Shown piece after piece: positions 28,539 to 37,496 of a stretch of DNA of 64,000 nucleotides. The position numbers and the translations under genes were made by a program. Numbering within the stretch: position 1 is the first letter of the stretch; each line of letters starts with the position of its first letter. This DNA is from Parabacteroides chinchillae (GTDB taxonomy: Bacteria > Bacteroidota > Bacteroidia > Bacteroidales > Tannerellaceae), in assembly GCF_900108035.1 (NCBI RefSeq), contig NZ_FNVS01000011.1, positions 1 to 64,000 on the forward strand. Direction: 5' to 3'. Below the pieces are notes generated by a model. It searched no databases, was not told the DNA's origin, and saw only the letters and a list, made by a program, of their open reading frames with translations.

Positions 28539-30065
28539 TTAATTAAATTCGGGATTTACTAGTATTTCGTCTGCCAACAGCCAGTAATTGGCCTTGTTGG
28601 AGGCAACAATCTTAATGTAGCGTGCCTGTTCATTTAATCCGTCGGCTACAGCAATATCAATCCAGCAATCATGTATGTTATTAGGTGTTGTTTCCATTGC
28701 CACGGTCTTTACCTTTTTAAAGGATTCTCCATCCGTAGACAAATAGAAGTCTACCATATCAGGCAAAGCTATGGATTTAGGCAGATAGTTCAGGAAGCGG
28801 ATTGCTAATGTCCGGATAACCTTTACAGAATCTAAATCTAATATGGCATCCATGTCTTTATCTTTAAATCCTAACCAATTCGGGTTTTTCATATCTTCAT
28901 CACCTAGTTTCTTGTCTGTCAGATTTCCTCTATTATATTTAGAACTTGGTTGTGATATAAATGTTATATTCTTATCTATGGCATCGTGGTATAGATCATT
29001 TGTAAATGTAGCTTCTAACAAAGGCCAGCGTCCTTTCCCTGCTTTCCAATCCATATAATCCAGATAGGCTTTGGCTGACAAGCATGGTTGTCCGATAGGC
29101 ATTTCCGAGCTCGGCTTGTCATATATACCATACATAGCAAAACTGATTACTTCTTCGGCGCCAGCCTTCGTTACTCCGGTCATTTGGGAAAGGAAACGCG
29201 GAAATGCTGCAGGGATTAATGCCGATTTTCTGGAATTTGTTCCTTTCTCCCAAGTAAACGATTCGTTGTTTGCCCAAAAACGGATTCCGGCTTTTTTATG
29301 AATATCGCATAGCTTACGGAAATTTTCTTTCATCAGAGGCAGTGGAAGTGTTTCAGGCACACACCCTATTTCATCCTGGAATGCAATAATATCTACTTTT
29401 AATTTTGCTATTTGTTCCCCGAACTTAGGATCATCTACATTTGATAAACGAACTCCATAAGGAGAAACCATTACTACAGCATCCGGTTTGCAACGGCGTG
29501 CTTCTGCCGTTAATGTATTAACAGCATCGACGGCATGTTCCGGCAGATAAGGATTAACGGCATCTTCAACCGGTAAATACCATCCGTAGAATGATTTATG
29601 ATGACCGAATTTTGCGGCTACTTCTTCCATTATCCGTATCTGTGTTTTGCGTATTTCGGGTTTGCGAAGATCATCATCTTGGTTTTTAGCCCAGCCACAA
29701 CTCATAAAAACCTGCATGTTATTACCATCGGCTGCGTTCATAATAGCTTCTACCGGACTTTCACGGTCTGCCGGATAGGCAGGTGGCATAAAGCTAGACG
29801 GGTAAAATGCCTTTCCTTCATTGGCGACGGCCAAAATGACCAGATAATTCACACCCATTTCCGACAGTTCTTTTACTTTGAGCCTCCATAAATCCGGGTT
29901 GGTATTATCTATATGTGCAGGGTTCATGTATTTATTGCGTACATCCTGATAAGTTAGATTAAGCCATGTTCCACGAACCGGCTTTGTTGTACTCGAATTG
30001 ACTGTTTGTATGCTGCATAAAGACAGCAGCATGAATAGTGTAATAGTTTTCCCTAATATGTTCAT
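28539..30065 (-). CDS. DUF4434-like secreted TIM-barrel protein with discoidin-like C-terminus
   Basis: This 508-residue exported protein has a signal peptide (FMLLSLCSIQTVNSS) and no lipobox. About residues 28-330 look like a DUF4434-type barrel related to glycoside hydrolases, with strand ends GVNYLVILAVANEGKAFYP, FYGWYLPVEDAVNPY, VDIIAFQDEIG and RFWANNESFTWEKG. The acidic residues of PVED, QDE and NNE are candidate catalytic positions (inference). The C-terminal 150 residues resemble an F5/8 type C domain (ARYIKIVASNKANYWLLADEI). The frame is open back to 30416, but that stretch runs into the neighbouring gene and its terminator, so the ATG at 30065 before the signal peptide is chosen. Substrate is unknown. 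Confidence 0.78.
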   Translation of the reverse strand: MNILGKTITLFMLLSLCSIQTVNSSTTKPVRGTWLNLTYQDVRNKYMNPAHIDNTNPDLWRLKVKELSEMGVNYLVILAVANEGKAFYPSSFMPPAYPADRESPVEAIMNAADGNNMQVFMSCGWAKNQDDDLRKPEIRKTQIRIMEEVAAKFGHHKSFYGWYLPVEDAVNPYLPEHAVDAVNTLTAEARRCKPDAVVMVSPYGVRLSNVDDPKFGEQIAKLKVDIIAFQDEIGCVPETLPLPLMKENFRKLCDIHKKAGIRFWANNESFTWEKGTNSRKSALIPAAFPRFLSQMTGVTKAGAEEVISFAMYGIYDKPSSEMPIGQPCLSAKAYLDYMDWKAGKGRWPLLEATFTNDLYHDAIDKNITFISQPSSKYNRGNLTDKKLGDEDMKNPNWLGFKDKDMDAILDLDSVKVIRTLAIRFLNYLPKSIALPDMVDFYLSTDGESFKKVKTVAMETTPNNIHDCWIDIAVADGLNEQARYIKIVASNKANYWLLADEILVNPEFN

Positions 30066-30095
30066 GTTTTTCGGTAATATTAATACGATAACGCA

Positions 30096-30138
30096 AATAA
30101 GACCCTGATAAACGTATTTATACGTACAGGGTCTTATT
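30096..30138 (-). terminator. terminator of the LruC-domain gene
   Basis: AATAAGACCCTG and CAGGGTCTTATT form a 12-bp perfect outer stem, and ACGTA/TACGT can extend it inside. It lies 31 nt after the LruC-domain gene and separates it from the DUF4434-like gene. Confidence 0.7.
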
Positions 30139-30168
30139 AATTTTGTATTTTTTATGAATTCCGGTATT

Positions 30169-32352
30169 CTACTCTTCTGTATTTTTCGGAGGAATATAGA
30201 GATTTTCCTCGATTCCGTTTGTCCGGTCAAACCATGATGTATTTGTATGATTACCACTAGCCCAATTGGTATATCCGGGGTATGCCTCAGTAATATTTGT
30301 TCCCTCTTTAGGATAGTACCATGATTCGGCACTGGAGTTTGCTTTGGTGATATCCAATGCCCAGGCAAATCCATTATTACTACGGTAGAATGTGCTGACG
30401 CCATCCGACTTATCATCCATAGTACCGAACTTCTTTGTGTTTTTAGTTGTCGGTTTATAGTCGATAAGATGTGTTTCGTTGCCTCTGTTATCTACAAATA
30501 TGAACGGATTGAATGCCAGTACGGTAATGCTGTTCGATTCTTCTGCAGACAATGTTTTTAAATCGATTCGAACCGTTTTTGGTGATGAAGGTATATGGGG
30601 TGTACCGGGATATGTATTAATTATACCACTCGTTCCTCCAAATACTTCCCGTATGTTATTATAAATAATAAATACAGGTTTGCTGCAATCAGATTCATAA
30701 ATAACATTCTCTGATATATTGGCGATGTCGCTTTTGTTAATTTGCGGCAATTCTATACCGAAACCGGAAGTGCGCATGCCTCCGGCTCCTCTGACTAAGA
30801 AATCTAATTGTATTGCATTTAGCTGAGCAGTTTCTTTACTTTTAATCAGATTGTATTTGTAATCAATAACCACATCGTTGTGATCATAGTCGCCGATACT
30901 TGGATGCATATCTTCGAAAGCCAGTGTACCGCACAGTTCACTTATGACATCTTTATTATTAGTATCTTCAAAGTTATCGTTTATGTCTGTGTTGGGCTTG
31001 ACTACCGGATTAGAGGTGGTAAAAAATAAAATGTCATTAAAATCGTCATCCGATATTTTCCCGTTTTCTTTGGACATGGTAACCCTGTTCTCTGCTCCGT
31101 AGATGGTTCCGTTCAGTTCTTCAACAAAACGTCCTACAAATTGATTGTAACTTGGTTCTGACGGAAATCCTTTTATTGCCCGTATTTCTTTGTTCATAGG
31201 AGCAAGAGAGTACCGGTAGCTTTCTAATATTTTCATTCTCCATTCGCTGAAACGGTTTGGATGTTGAGCCATATTGGATTCTTTTCCATAACCGTTTTGT
31301 ATCATGCACCAACCTATTTTTGTCCCTTTAGGAAAGACTTTCGTATATTTGTTTCCATCCCAGTAAAGTAATTGTACCCGTATTCCCGAAGGAGTGCATT
31401 CCGGATCCGTATTCGGGAATAATATATTTTTCCGTATTGTGCTCGCATCAGGAATAGTGCCTGCCGGATAATGGAAATAACATAGTGTATTATAGGATAC
31501 ATTTTCGTTTTTCAGGCTGAATCCTCCATCTCCGATATAGGTTGCCCAGATTTCTGCTCCATTCGCGCTTGTTACAACCAAGTCGGTATTATTTTTTTCT
31601 TCTAATAAATATTTGTTTTCTTCTTTAAAGGAAACATTTAATTCAGGGAATAGCTCATCTGCTTTCTTGTTGACAGACACCATGTCATCTACAAAAGAAA
31701 CGATACCTTTATAATTCACTAATGGAGAACCATTTGTATCGAGTGATGTATTTTCTGCCGGTTTGGGATTCTGTGTCGTATAGGCAGGTAAACCGTTGTA
31801 AGAATCGGTTGCTCCTTCGTAAAAGGTGTATACGTTGTTGACTGTTTCAGGAAATATTGCTATGGATGGGAACTCTTCTTCTGCTTTCAGGTTGCTGCTT
31901 CTTGTTCCGGATATAAAAGATGGGGAAGGACCTCGAAAAGTGACTGTTCCGGTTCCTTCTTCCGGTACTTGATAGGTTTGCATACCGCCAAAACCGGCAA
32001 TATCTGTCCTGATATATAAAATCTTTACAGCATCCGGTACTGTTATATTGGCTGTGAGTATTCCATTTTCTCCGGTAATTCCATAGAATATAGGAGAAAT
32101 ATCTTTTAAATCTCCTTCGTCAGTATAAGGTGTTTCCATATAGAAATAGAATGGAACACCTGCGGCATAATTACCTTTGCCGTTGATGGCAATCACTTCT
32201 ACAGTTTTATCTTTTTTTGTTTGGAAGGTAAAATCATTCTCCTCGGTCAAAGGAGGCTTTGGTTCTTCTTTTTCCACATATACACCTTTCTGCTCGCAGG
32301 AAGAAAATAGTAGAAGGATTATACTCCCGATAAATGCTATTAATGATTTCAT
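30169..32352 (-). CDS. LruC-domain (DUF4842-like) lipoprotein
   Basis: This 727-residue lipoprotein has lipobox FSSC (Cys19) and is probably outer-membrane anchored. The N-terminal part is a series of beta domains with no clear family. From about residue 395 to 690 it carries a LruC-type domain, marked by SDDDFNDILFFTTSNP, LAFEDMHPSIGDYDHNDVVI and LDFLVRGAGGMRTSGFGIEL. The Asp-rich SDDDFND and GDYDHND loops look calcium-binding. Related proteins in Leptospira and Bacteroides are surface or envelope proteins of unknown mechanism. It is a single gene. Confidence 0.82.
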   Translation of the reverse strand: MKSLIAFIGSIILLLFSSCEQKGVYVEKEEPKPPLTEENDFTFQTKKDKTVEVIAINGKGNYAAGVPFYFYMETPYTDEGDLKDISPIFYGITGENGILTANITVPDAVKILYIRTDIAGFGGMQTYQVPEEGTGTVTFRGPSPSFISGTRSSNLKAEEEFPSIAIFPETVNNVYTFYEGATDSYNGLPAYTTQNPKPAENTSLDTNGSPLVNYKGIVSFVDDMVSVNKKADELFPELNVSFKEENKYLLEEKNNTDLVVTSANGAEIWATYIGDGGFSLKNENVSYNTLCYFHYPAGTIPDASTIRKNILFPNTDPECTPSGIRVQLLYWDGNKYTKVFPKGTKIGWCMIQNGYGKESNMAQHPNRFSEWRMKILESYRYSLAPMNKEIRAIKGFPSEPSYNQFVGRFVEELNGTIYGAENRVTMSKENGKISDDDFNDILFFTTSNPVVKPNTDINDNFEDTNNKDVISELCGTLAFEDMHPSIGDYDHNDVVIDYKYNLIKSKETAQLNAIQLDFLVRGAGGMRTSGFGIELPQINKSDIANISENVIYESDCSKPVFIIYNNIREVFGGTSGIINTYPGTPHIPSSPKTVRIDLKTLSAEESNSITVLAFNPFIFVDNRGNETHLIDYKPTTKNTKKFGTMDDKSDGVSTFYRSNNGFAWALDITKANSSAESWYYPKEGTNITEAYPGYTNWASGNHTNTSWFDRTNGIEENLYIPPKNTEE

Positions 32353-32386
32353 GGCATGTGTTTTTTGTGAATATTCGTAGTTTTTG

Positions 32387-32394
32387 CAAATATA
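32387..32394 (-). promoter_or_regulatory. -7 element of the LruC-domain gene
   Basis: TATATTTG on the minus strand lies 34 nt before the ATG at 32352. The -33 box is not clear. Confidence 0.45.
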
Positions 32395-32464
32395 AACAAA
32401 TTATTTGTGTGTATTATTGAAACTTGTTGTTTTTCATTGCATTTTCGAAAGTCTGGATAAAAGA

Positions 32465-32496
32465 AAAGCGGGTACCTCGTAAGAGATACCCGCTTT
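32465..32496 (-). terminator. terminator of the TPR lipoprotein gene
   Basis: AAAGCGGGTA-C-CTC and GAG-A-TACCCGCTTT form a stem with one mismatch and a 4-nt loop. It lies 20 nt after the stop codon at 32517 and is followed on the minus strand by a T-containing stretch. Confidence 0.75.
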
Positions 32497-32516
32497 ATAT
32501 GATCTAAAATAGTTAC

Positions 32517-34208
32517 TTATTTAACCAATGATGCGAAATCTGCATTAGTTGCATATTTAGCAAATTCCAGATCGATAGCAGCTTCTTTAGCCAAAGCCTT
32601 ATCTGCAGCGATAGCAGCTTTCAAATTGCTGATAACACCGTTAGCATCGTTTGTACGGGCAGCAACAACAGCTTTCAAGTAAGAAGTGATAGCGTCAGGA
32701 GTAGCAACTGCATTCAATGTTTGAGAAGCTTTGCTGTAATCCTTAACCAGGATCTGAGCCAATGCAGCGTTGTTAGACTTAACTGAACCGAAAGAGTTAG
32801 CAGCTTTAGCCCATTCGCCTTGTTCCAGATAAAGAACACCCAGAGCTTCGCTCAATTCAGCAACACCGGCAGCGCTACCGAACAATTGCTGAGCCTTAGC
32901 TTGGTCACCCTTAGTTAAAGCGATCAAACCTAAGTTCATGTTAGCTTCAGGATTGTTCTTAACTGAGTTGGATTTGTTGAACATTTGTTCTGCCTTGTTC
33001 AAATCACCAGCGCGGAATGCCATCATACCGATGTTGTTCCAAGTACGGTAATCGTTAGGATATAATTCAGCAGCTTTAGTATAGATAGTCATCTTTTCGC
33101 CATTGTTATTAGTCAATGTAGCAGCGTAAAGAATTTCTTCTACGTTCAGTTCAGAAGGATTGCTCTTAGCCAATGCGCTGATTTCGTCATCAGACTTACC
33201 GATGATTTCAACGTTAGCTGTCAAACGAGAACGACGCAACTGAGGCAGGATTGTGTTAGCCAAATCCAAATAAACAGCAGAGATGTTCTTGATTTCTTTT
33301 TCTCTTGTTTCAGGATCCTGATACATAGAGATTACACGCAAGATAAGATCTTTGTCCTGTAAGTTGGAAGCAGATACCAATTCTTTGAAACCTTCCCAGT
33401 CCTGAGCTGTATAACGAGCATCGACCGGAGCATCAACTTTCATCTTCTTCAATTCCTTGTTCAGATATTTGGTTGTATTCTTTTCACGGTTTTCAGACAA
33501 TGTATTGTTCAATTTGAAACCACCATCAGGAGAAGCATAAGCCTGGATTTCGATAGCTACATTCTGATTAGGAGCTTCGTCTGCATTCTTAACGATTTCC
33601 TTCCATTCTTTAACTGCGTCAGAGTTGATTTCTTTTGCACGAAGATTAGCTTGTTGGATCAAGAACATGATGTTTGCATCATGAGCTTCTTTGATAATGC
33701 GTTGGAATTTGTCGGCGGCGATAGCAGCGTTAGCTGATGCAGCGTCTGCCAATTCTGATGTAGCGATAACGCCTTCACCGATCTTTACATCCGGCAACTT
33801 AACAGTCTTGTTTTTGATTTTTGCTTCGAAAGTAAGATACAGTTCAGATTTCTTCATTTCAGGTTTGTAGGTGAAAGAAGACTTCATTGTTACGTTTGCA
33901 CCTTCTTTTTGAGGGATAACCTGGTTGTTACCTTTCACTTTTTCACCTTGGTAAGTATAAGAAGTACCCCAAGCTTCACCACCCTGGTAACGAAGTACCG
34001 GAGTAACGGTTACTACAGCTTTCTTATTGAACCATTTAGCAGGGAAAGTCGCATTGATAGTTACAGGTACTTTGCCACCGATAGCCTCTAGCGGCTGCGG
34101 TTCAGCTTTAATGTACTGTTCTGCTAACGGTTTCAACTTGTTGGAACAAGAAGAAAAGGTTACGATTGCTGCCAATACTAAGAAAGGCAATAAAAACTTT
34201 TTGTTCAT
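32517..34208 (-). CDS. TPR-repeat lipoprotein with OmpA-like middle domain
   Basis: This 563-residue lipoprotein has lipobox FSSC (Cys21). An N-terminal beta domain (about 25-150) has VTVTPVLRYQGGEAWG. A middle segment (about 205-345) resembles OmpA C-terminal domains (IEIQAYASPDGGFKLNNTLS, then ENREKNTTKYL). At least four TPR-like helix pairs follow (about 365-500; DYRTWNNIGMMAFRAGDLNKAEQMFNKSN, given here as two parts: DYRTWNNIGMMAFRAG and DLNKAEQMFNKSN). Its Ala/Lys-rich composition and regular codons look like a strongly expressed gene. It may link outer membrane and peptidoglycan and scaffold partners (inference). It stands alone with its own promoter and terminator. Confidence 0.82.
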   Translation of the reverse strand: MNKKFLLPFLVLAAIVTFSSCSNKLKPLAEQYIKAEPQPLEAIGGKVPVTINATFPAKWFNKKAVVTVTPVLRYQGGEAWGTSYTYQGEKVKGNNQVIPQKEGANVTMKSSFTYKPEMKKSELYLTFEAKIKNKTVKLPDVKIGEGVIATSELADAASANAAIAADKFQRIIKEAHDANIMFLIQQANLRAKEINSDAVKEWKEIVKNADEAPNQNVAIEIQAYASPDGGFKLNNTLSENREKNTTKYLNKELKKMKVDAPVDARYTAQDWEGFKELVSASNLQDKDLILRVISMYQDPETREKEIKNISAVYLDLANTILPQLRRSRLTANVEIIGKSDDEISALAKSNPSELNVEEILYAATLTNNNGEKMTIYTKAAELYPNDYRTWNNIGMMAFRAGDLNKAEQMFNKSNSVKNNPEANMNLGLIALTKGDQAKAQQLFGSAAGVAELSEALGVLYLEQGEWAKAANSFGSVKSNNAALAQILVKDYSKASQTLNAVATPDAITSYLKAVVAARTNDANGVISNLKAAIAADKALAKEAAIDLEFAKYATNADFASLVK

Positions 34209-34279
34209 AATTTGATGTAAGTTTAAAATGTTACTATGTTTATATATTCACTTCCAATTGTCCCTTACCTATCAAAGTG

Positions 34280-34287
34280 CAAAATTA
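34280..34287 (-). promoter_or_regulatory. -7 element of the TPR lipoprotein gene
   Basis: TAATTTTG on the minus strand matches the -7 consensus and gives an A/T-rich leader of about 65 nt before the ATG at 34208. Such leaders are usual for strongly expressed Bacteroidetes genes. Confidence 0.45.
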
Positions 34288-34342
34288 AAGTATTTTTTTT
34301 GTTATGAGCGGTAAAGATAAGGAAAAATCTTTCTAATTTTGA

Positions 34343-36595
34343 TTAAAATATTAACTTTTGTGTATAGTATCTGTTATTACATGTTATTTTCACAAGATAA
34401 ATTCCTTTTGCAGATACATTTACAGGGATGATGCCAACATTGGAACGGATGTTTCCGGCCTGAAGAATTTTCCCTTCCAGGGATAATAGTTCATAACTGG
34501 CTTTTTCCGTACCGTTGGGCAGCAACACGCGTAGTGTTTTGTGGTTATTTTCTAAATAGATACGTACAGGATTATTATCTTCTATATCTTCTATCCCAAC
34601 GCTTGTTGTATATTGTATGACCGGATCGATGTACAGTGATGTGCTGAATGGGTTTTGCGGGTAAGTTGTAGCCTCGATCCACTTGCCGTTGTAATTAGCC
34701 CATGCCGTGTTTTTAGTTGTTTCTCCTTTCGGAAGATTATAGACAGAGAAAGTAGTTCCTTTAGGGGCTGTTATTTTATAACTTATGTAAAATGTTCCAT
34801 CAACGGCGATAGGTTTGGAAAAATGAATGTAAGTCTCTTGTGAGCGGTTTAACGGCTTGTCGGTCTCCTGAAAAGAATTATCGGATGTGTTCAGGTTCTG
34901 GTAGGAGGGACGGAATGGTTCCGTGTGTAAAAGTGTTTGGGGCTTGTCTGTCCCGCCATAAACGTTAACCTCGACATTCAGATCTTTATAACTGCCTGTA
35001 ACGGATGGTGTAACAAAATAAGCTCCGTAAATCAGGGCTTTGCCGGTGATAGTATAGGCTTCGGCACATTCGGTAACACCTAAGGAGTTGTTTCCGAAAA
35101 GAGGCTCGGTGTTAGTTGTCGGGATTGATGCCGTTTCGATTAATTCCTGTTTTCCGGTAGCTTCCACATTACTCAGTTTCAAACAATGGTCTTGTTCGTA
35201 AGGATCGAGCCCTTTGCATAAAAGTTTATTTGTATTGGCCGGGTCCAGCCAGTGTTTTAGTTGCTTATCTGTTTCTTCCGAAATTGTCCACGTCTGGCTA
35301 AGTGCATAATAAAAGTCGTCAAATGGTTTGTCTTGCATGGATAGTCCGCCGGATAAAGCTCCTATTACGTATCCTTCCGAGTCGAATAGTGCGGAACCCG
35401 ATGAGCCTTTTGAGGTAAATCCGTCAGACCATTTTTGTACGTGCCAATGACAATTATCATAGAAATGTGTCCCGATTGTATTAAAAGTATTCAACTTTAT
35501 ATTGTCTTCCGACAGACTTATCCGTTTTACGGAACCTCCGGGATGATGAATGCCTGCATAAGGAGGATTGCTTATCTGTGTTGCATTCCATCCGGCATAA
35601 TATGGCTGGTAATATACCGGAGGGCGTTGTGATAGCTCAAGTAATGCCAGGTCAGTTTGTTCGTTTATGGCAATACTTTTGGCAGAGGCTACGGACATTT
35701 CTTCTGTGCCTTTTAAAATAGTATTGCAGGTTGGACTGTCATAATTGAAGAAAAACACAATCCGTCCGGCCACCTTTTGGTAATCGGGATTAGAGACTGT
35801 AAAACTGCGGTTCAGGCAATGTGATGCCGTAAGCAAATAAGGTTTCCCGTCATTTTGCATGTTGTTGACTAATGTGCCCGAACATGCAATCACTCCGTCT
35901 ATAAGCATCATTACCACACTTCTGCCCAATGGTTCATAAATACTTCCCCCGGTTGCGTAACAGGCTAAAGGAGGAATGGCTTTATATTCGTCTGAGCCCG
36001 GCCTAGGTTCGTCTCCTCTTAAATTACGGTAGGCATGGTTCACTTCTCCAACAGTCAATTTCCCTCTGAAGGCGGCTTTGGCCGGTTCCTGATATTCAAT
36101 AATAAGTTCGTCGCCTTGTACTGGTGCTACAGGAAGGATTCCGGATTCGGAATTGTTCATCTGGTTGAAAGAGCCAAGTATCTGGCTTCTGTCCCGGTTA
36201 TATAAGAATAGTTGGGCACCTTCAGGCAATTCATATCGAGTAAATAAGATATTAATAGAATAAGCACCCGGGGAACGGATTCCCAGCCGCCACACACGCG
36301 TGCCATCCGGTAATGTGAAATTTACACCTGAGTTGTTGGGATTGTAGTCGGTTATGAACTTATAGGCAAAACGGTAACCGCCGCGCATATCACTTTCATT
36401 AAGCGAATCGATGCGTAATTCCTCTTCAACGTCAAAAGACGGCATATCCACAAACAATGAAGCTTCTGCACTTCTGGATTCTATTCCGGACAGGGCATTC
36501 CAGGCCAGGGGCTTTCCTCCGTGAGATATTTGGGCTATGGTTGGTTTGACAGCCAACAGCAGGAAAACAGATATAAAAAGAAACCCTTTACTCAT
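34343..36595 (-). CDS. secreted trypsin-like serine protease with T9SS-type C-terminal domain
   Basis: This 750-residue secreted protease begins with a signal peptide (LLLAVKPTIAQ) and a propeptide of about 190 residues. The trypsin-fold domain (about 205-460) resembles lysyl endopeptidases. The triad appears as His in YLLTASHCLN, Asp in EQTDLALLEL and Ser in GSSGSALFD. Beta domains follow. The last 80 residues look like a type IX secretion sorting domain (YELLSLEGKILQAG, then VSAKGIYLVKITCNNR and a basic end QKLIF). It would then be exported by T9SS and anchored or released at the surface. The gene is divergent from the HU-like gene. Confidence 0.85.
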   Translation of the reverse strand: MSKGFLFISVFLLLAVKPTIAQISHGGKPLAWNALSGIESRSAEASLFVDMPSFDVEEELRIDSLNESDMRGGYRFAYKFITDYNPNNSGVNFTLPDGTRVWRLGIRSPGAYSINILFTRYELPEGAQLFLYNRDRSQILGSFNQMNNSESGILPVAPVQGDELIIEYQEPAKAAFRGKLTVGEVNHAYRNLRGDEPRPGSDEYKAIPPLACYATGGSIYEPLGRSVVMMLIDGVIACSGTLVNNMQNDGKPYLLTASHCLNRSFTVSNPDYQKVAGRIVFFFNYDSPTCNTILKGTEEMSVASAKSIAINEQTDLALLELSQRPPVYYQPYYAGWNATQISNPPYAGIHHPGGSVKRISLSEDNIKLNTFNTIGTHFYDNCHWHVQKWSDGFTSKGSSGSALFDSEGYVIGALSGGLSMQDKPFDDFYYALSQTWTISEETDKQLKHWLDPANTNKLLCKGLDPYEQDHCLKLSNVEATGKQELIETASIPTTNTEPLFGNNSLGVTECAEAYTITGKALIYGAYFVTPSVTGSYKDLNVEVNVYGGTDKPQTLLHTEPFRPSYQNLNTSDNSFQETDKPLNRSQETYIHFSKPIAVDGTFYISYKITAPKGTTFSVYNLPKGETTKNTAWANYNGKWIEATTYPQNPFSTSLYIDPVIQYTTSVGIEDIEDNNPVRIYLENNHKTLRVLLPNGTEKASYELLSLEGKILQAGNIRSNVGIIPVNVSAKGIYLVKITCNNRYYTQKLIF

Positions 36596-36603
36596 AATAC
36601 CGG

Positions 36604-36611
36604 CAAATGTA
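36604..36611 (-). promoter_or_regulatory. -7 element of the protease gene
   Basis: TACATTTG on the minus strand lies 8 nt before the protease ATG, so the leader would be very short. The -33 box is not clear. Confidence 0.4.
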
Positions 36612-36634
36612 GATAAAAATATGCTGATATTTTA

Positions 36635-36642
36635 TATCTTTG
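36635..36642 (+). promoter_or_regulatory. -7 element of the HU-like gene
   Basis: TATCTTTG matches the -7 consensus on the plus strand. The start point would be about 36648, exactly where the large inverted-repeat structure begins, so the message would open with that hairpin. Confidence 0.5.
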
Positions 36643-36648
36643 GTGCTT

Positions 36649-36754
36649 TACTTATAATCGTTCATTGGTCGGCGGACGATCGTCCGCCGACCAATGAACG
36701 ATTGTCCTCCGTACATCGAACGGTTGTCCGTCGAATGGCGGACAGTTATAAGTA
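36649..36754. repeat. 48-bp perfect palindrome with tandem 22-bp repeats in the HU-like gene leader
   Basis: Bases 36656-36703 are a perfect palindrome with 24-bp arms, no loop and centre GGACGATCGTCC. The right arm runs into three imperfect 22-bp direct repeats (36682-36703, 36704-36725, 36726-36747), each starting GTCC and ending in TT. An outer pair, TACTTATAA (36649-36657) and TTATAAGTA (36746-36754), encloses the whole. It lies between the divergent protease and HU-like genes and is G+C-rich against its surroundings. Confidence 0.9.
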
Positions 36755-36828
36755 TGGGAGCAAACAGGTAATATATCCTGGCAAAAGGATTAACAGAATA
36801 CGTATAAAACTAAATCAATTTACTTAAT

Positions 36829-37428
36829 ATGTCTGCACAATACAAATTAGTACGCAATCTTACTCCTGACAAAGAGAATGGAAAACAGCCGCTTCATGCC
36901 CGTTTCGTACCTAACGGAACTATGCGTTTAGACGATCTGGTAAGAAATGCCAACGGACGTTCGTCCCTTTCTTCGGCCGATATAAAAGGTGCTCTGCAAT
37001 TATTGCAGGATGTAATAGCCGATGCTTTGCTGTTTGGATACAATATCGAGCTGGAAGGGATAGGCACATTCGGCATTGCGCTTAAATGCCGTCCGGTGAT
37101 GGATAAAAAGGAAATAAGGGCAGAGTCGGTACATTTTCGTGATGTAACTTTCCGCTCGTCTTCCAAATTGCGCGATCGTCTAAAAGCAATGCCCGTAGTC
37201 CGTTCGGAAGAAAAGGAAAGAGAAATGTATACACCCGAACAATGCGAAGCCTTTACGATGGAATACCTGAAAACACACCCTTACATTTCCGGTAAAATAT
37301 ATCGTAGCCTTTGCCATTGCGGAAAGACAAAAGCCGCTGCCGATCTGAAACGGATGATGAAGGAAGGAAAACTCAGGAAAGAATCTGTAGGAAGTACATT
37401 TCTTTATTCTATTTCAGATTCATTTTAA
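36829..37428 (+). CDS. HU-like DNA-binding protein with C-terminal winged-helix-like extension
   Basis: This 199-residue protein is about twice as long as HU. Residues 1-125 resemble the Bacteroidetes HU-like (HU-HIG) domain, with YKLVRNLTPDKENGKQPLHA, SSADIKGALQLLQDVIADAL, VELEGIGTFGI-type NIELEGIGTFGIALK and a beta arm VHFRDVTFRSS. Residues 130-199 are basic and look like a small winged helix (EYLKTHPYISGKIYRSLCHC, AAADLKRMMKEGKLRK, STFLYSI). It probably binds DNA as a dimer. It is expressed from a leader holding the large palindrome, which may be its own target (inference). Confidence 0.8.
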   Translation: MSAQYKLVRNLTPDKENGKQPLHARFVPNGTMRLDDLVRNANGRSSLSSADIKGALQLLQDVIADALLFGYNIELEGIGTFGIALKCRPVMDKKEIRAESVHFRDVTFRSSSKLRDRLKAMPVVRSEEKEREMYTPEQCEAFTMEYLKTHPYISGKIYRSLCHCGKTKAAADLKRMMKEGKLRKESVGSTFLYSISDSF

Positions 37429-37496
37429 AATTGTGCTTCATCTTTGTCCTACCGAAAGGTTGGTAAAAAGATGTCTGACAATAAAAATAAACAACA

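Noticed and set aside
30066-30416. N-terminal extension of the DUF4434-like frame
   Set aside because: It runs through a terminator and into the neighbouring gene; a proper signal peptide begins at 30065.
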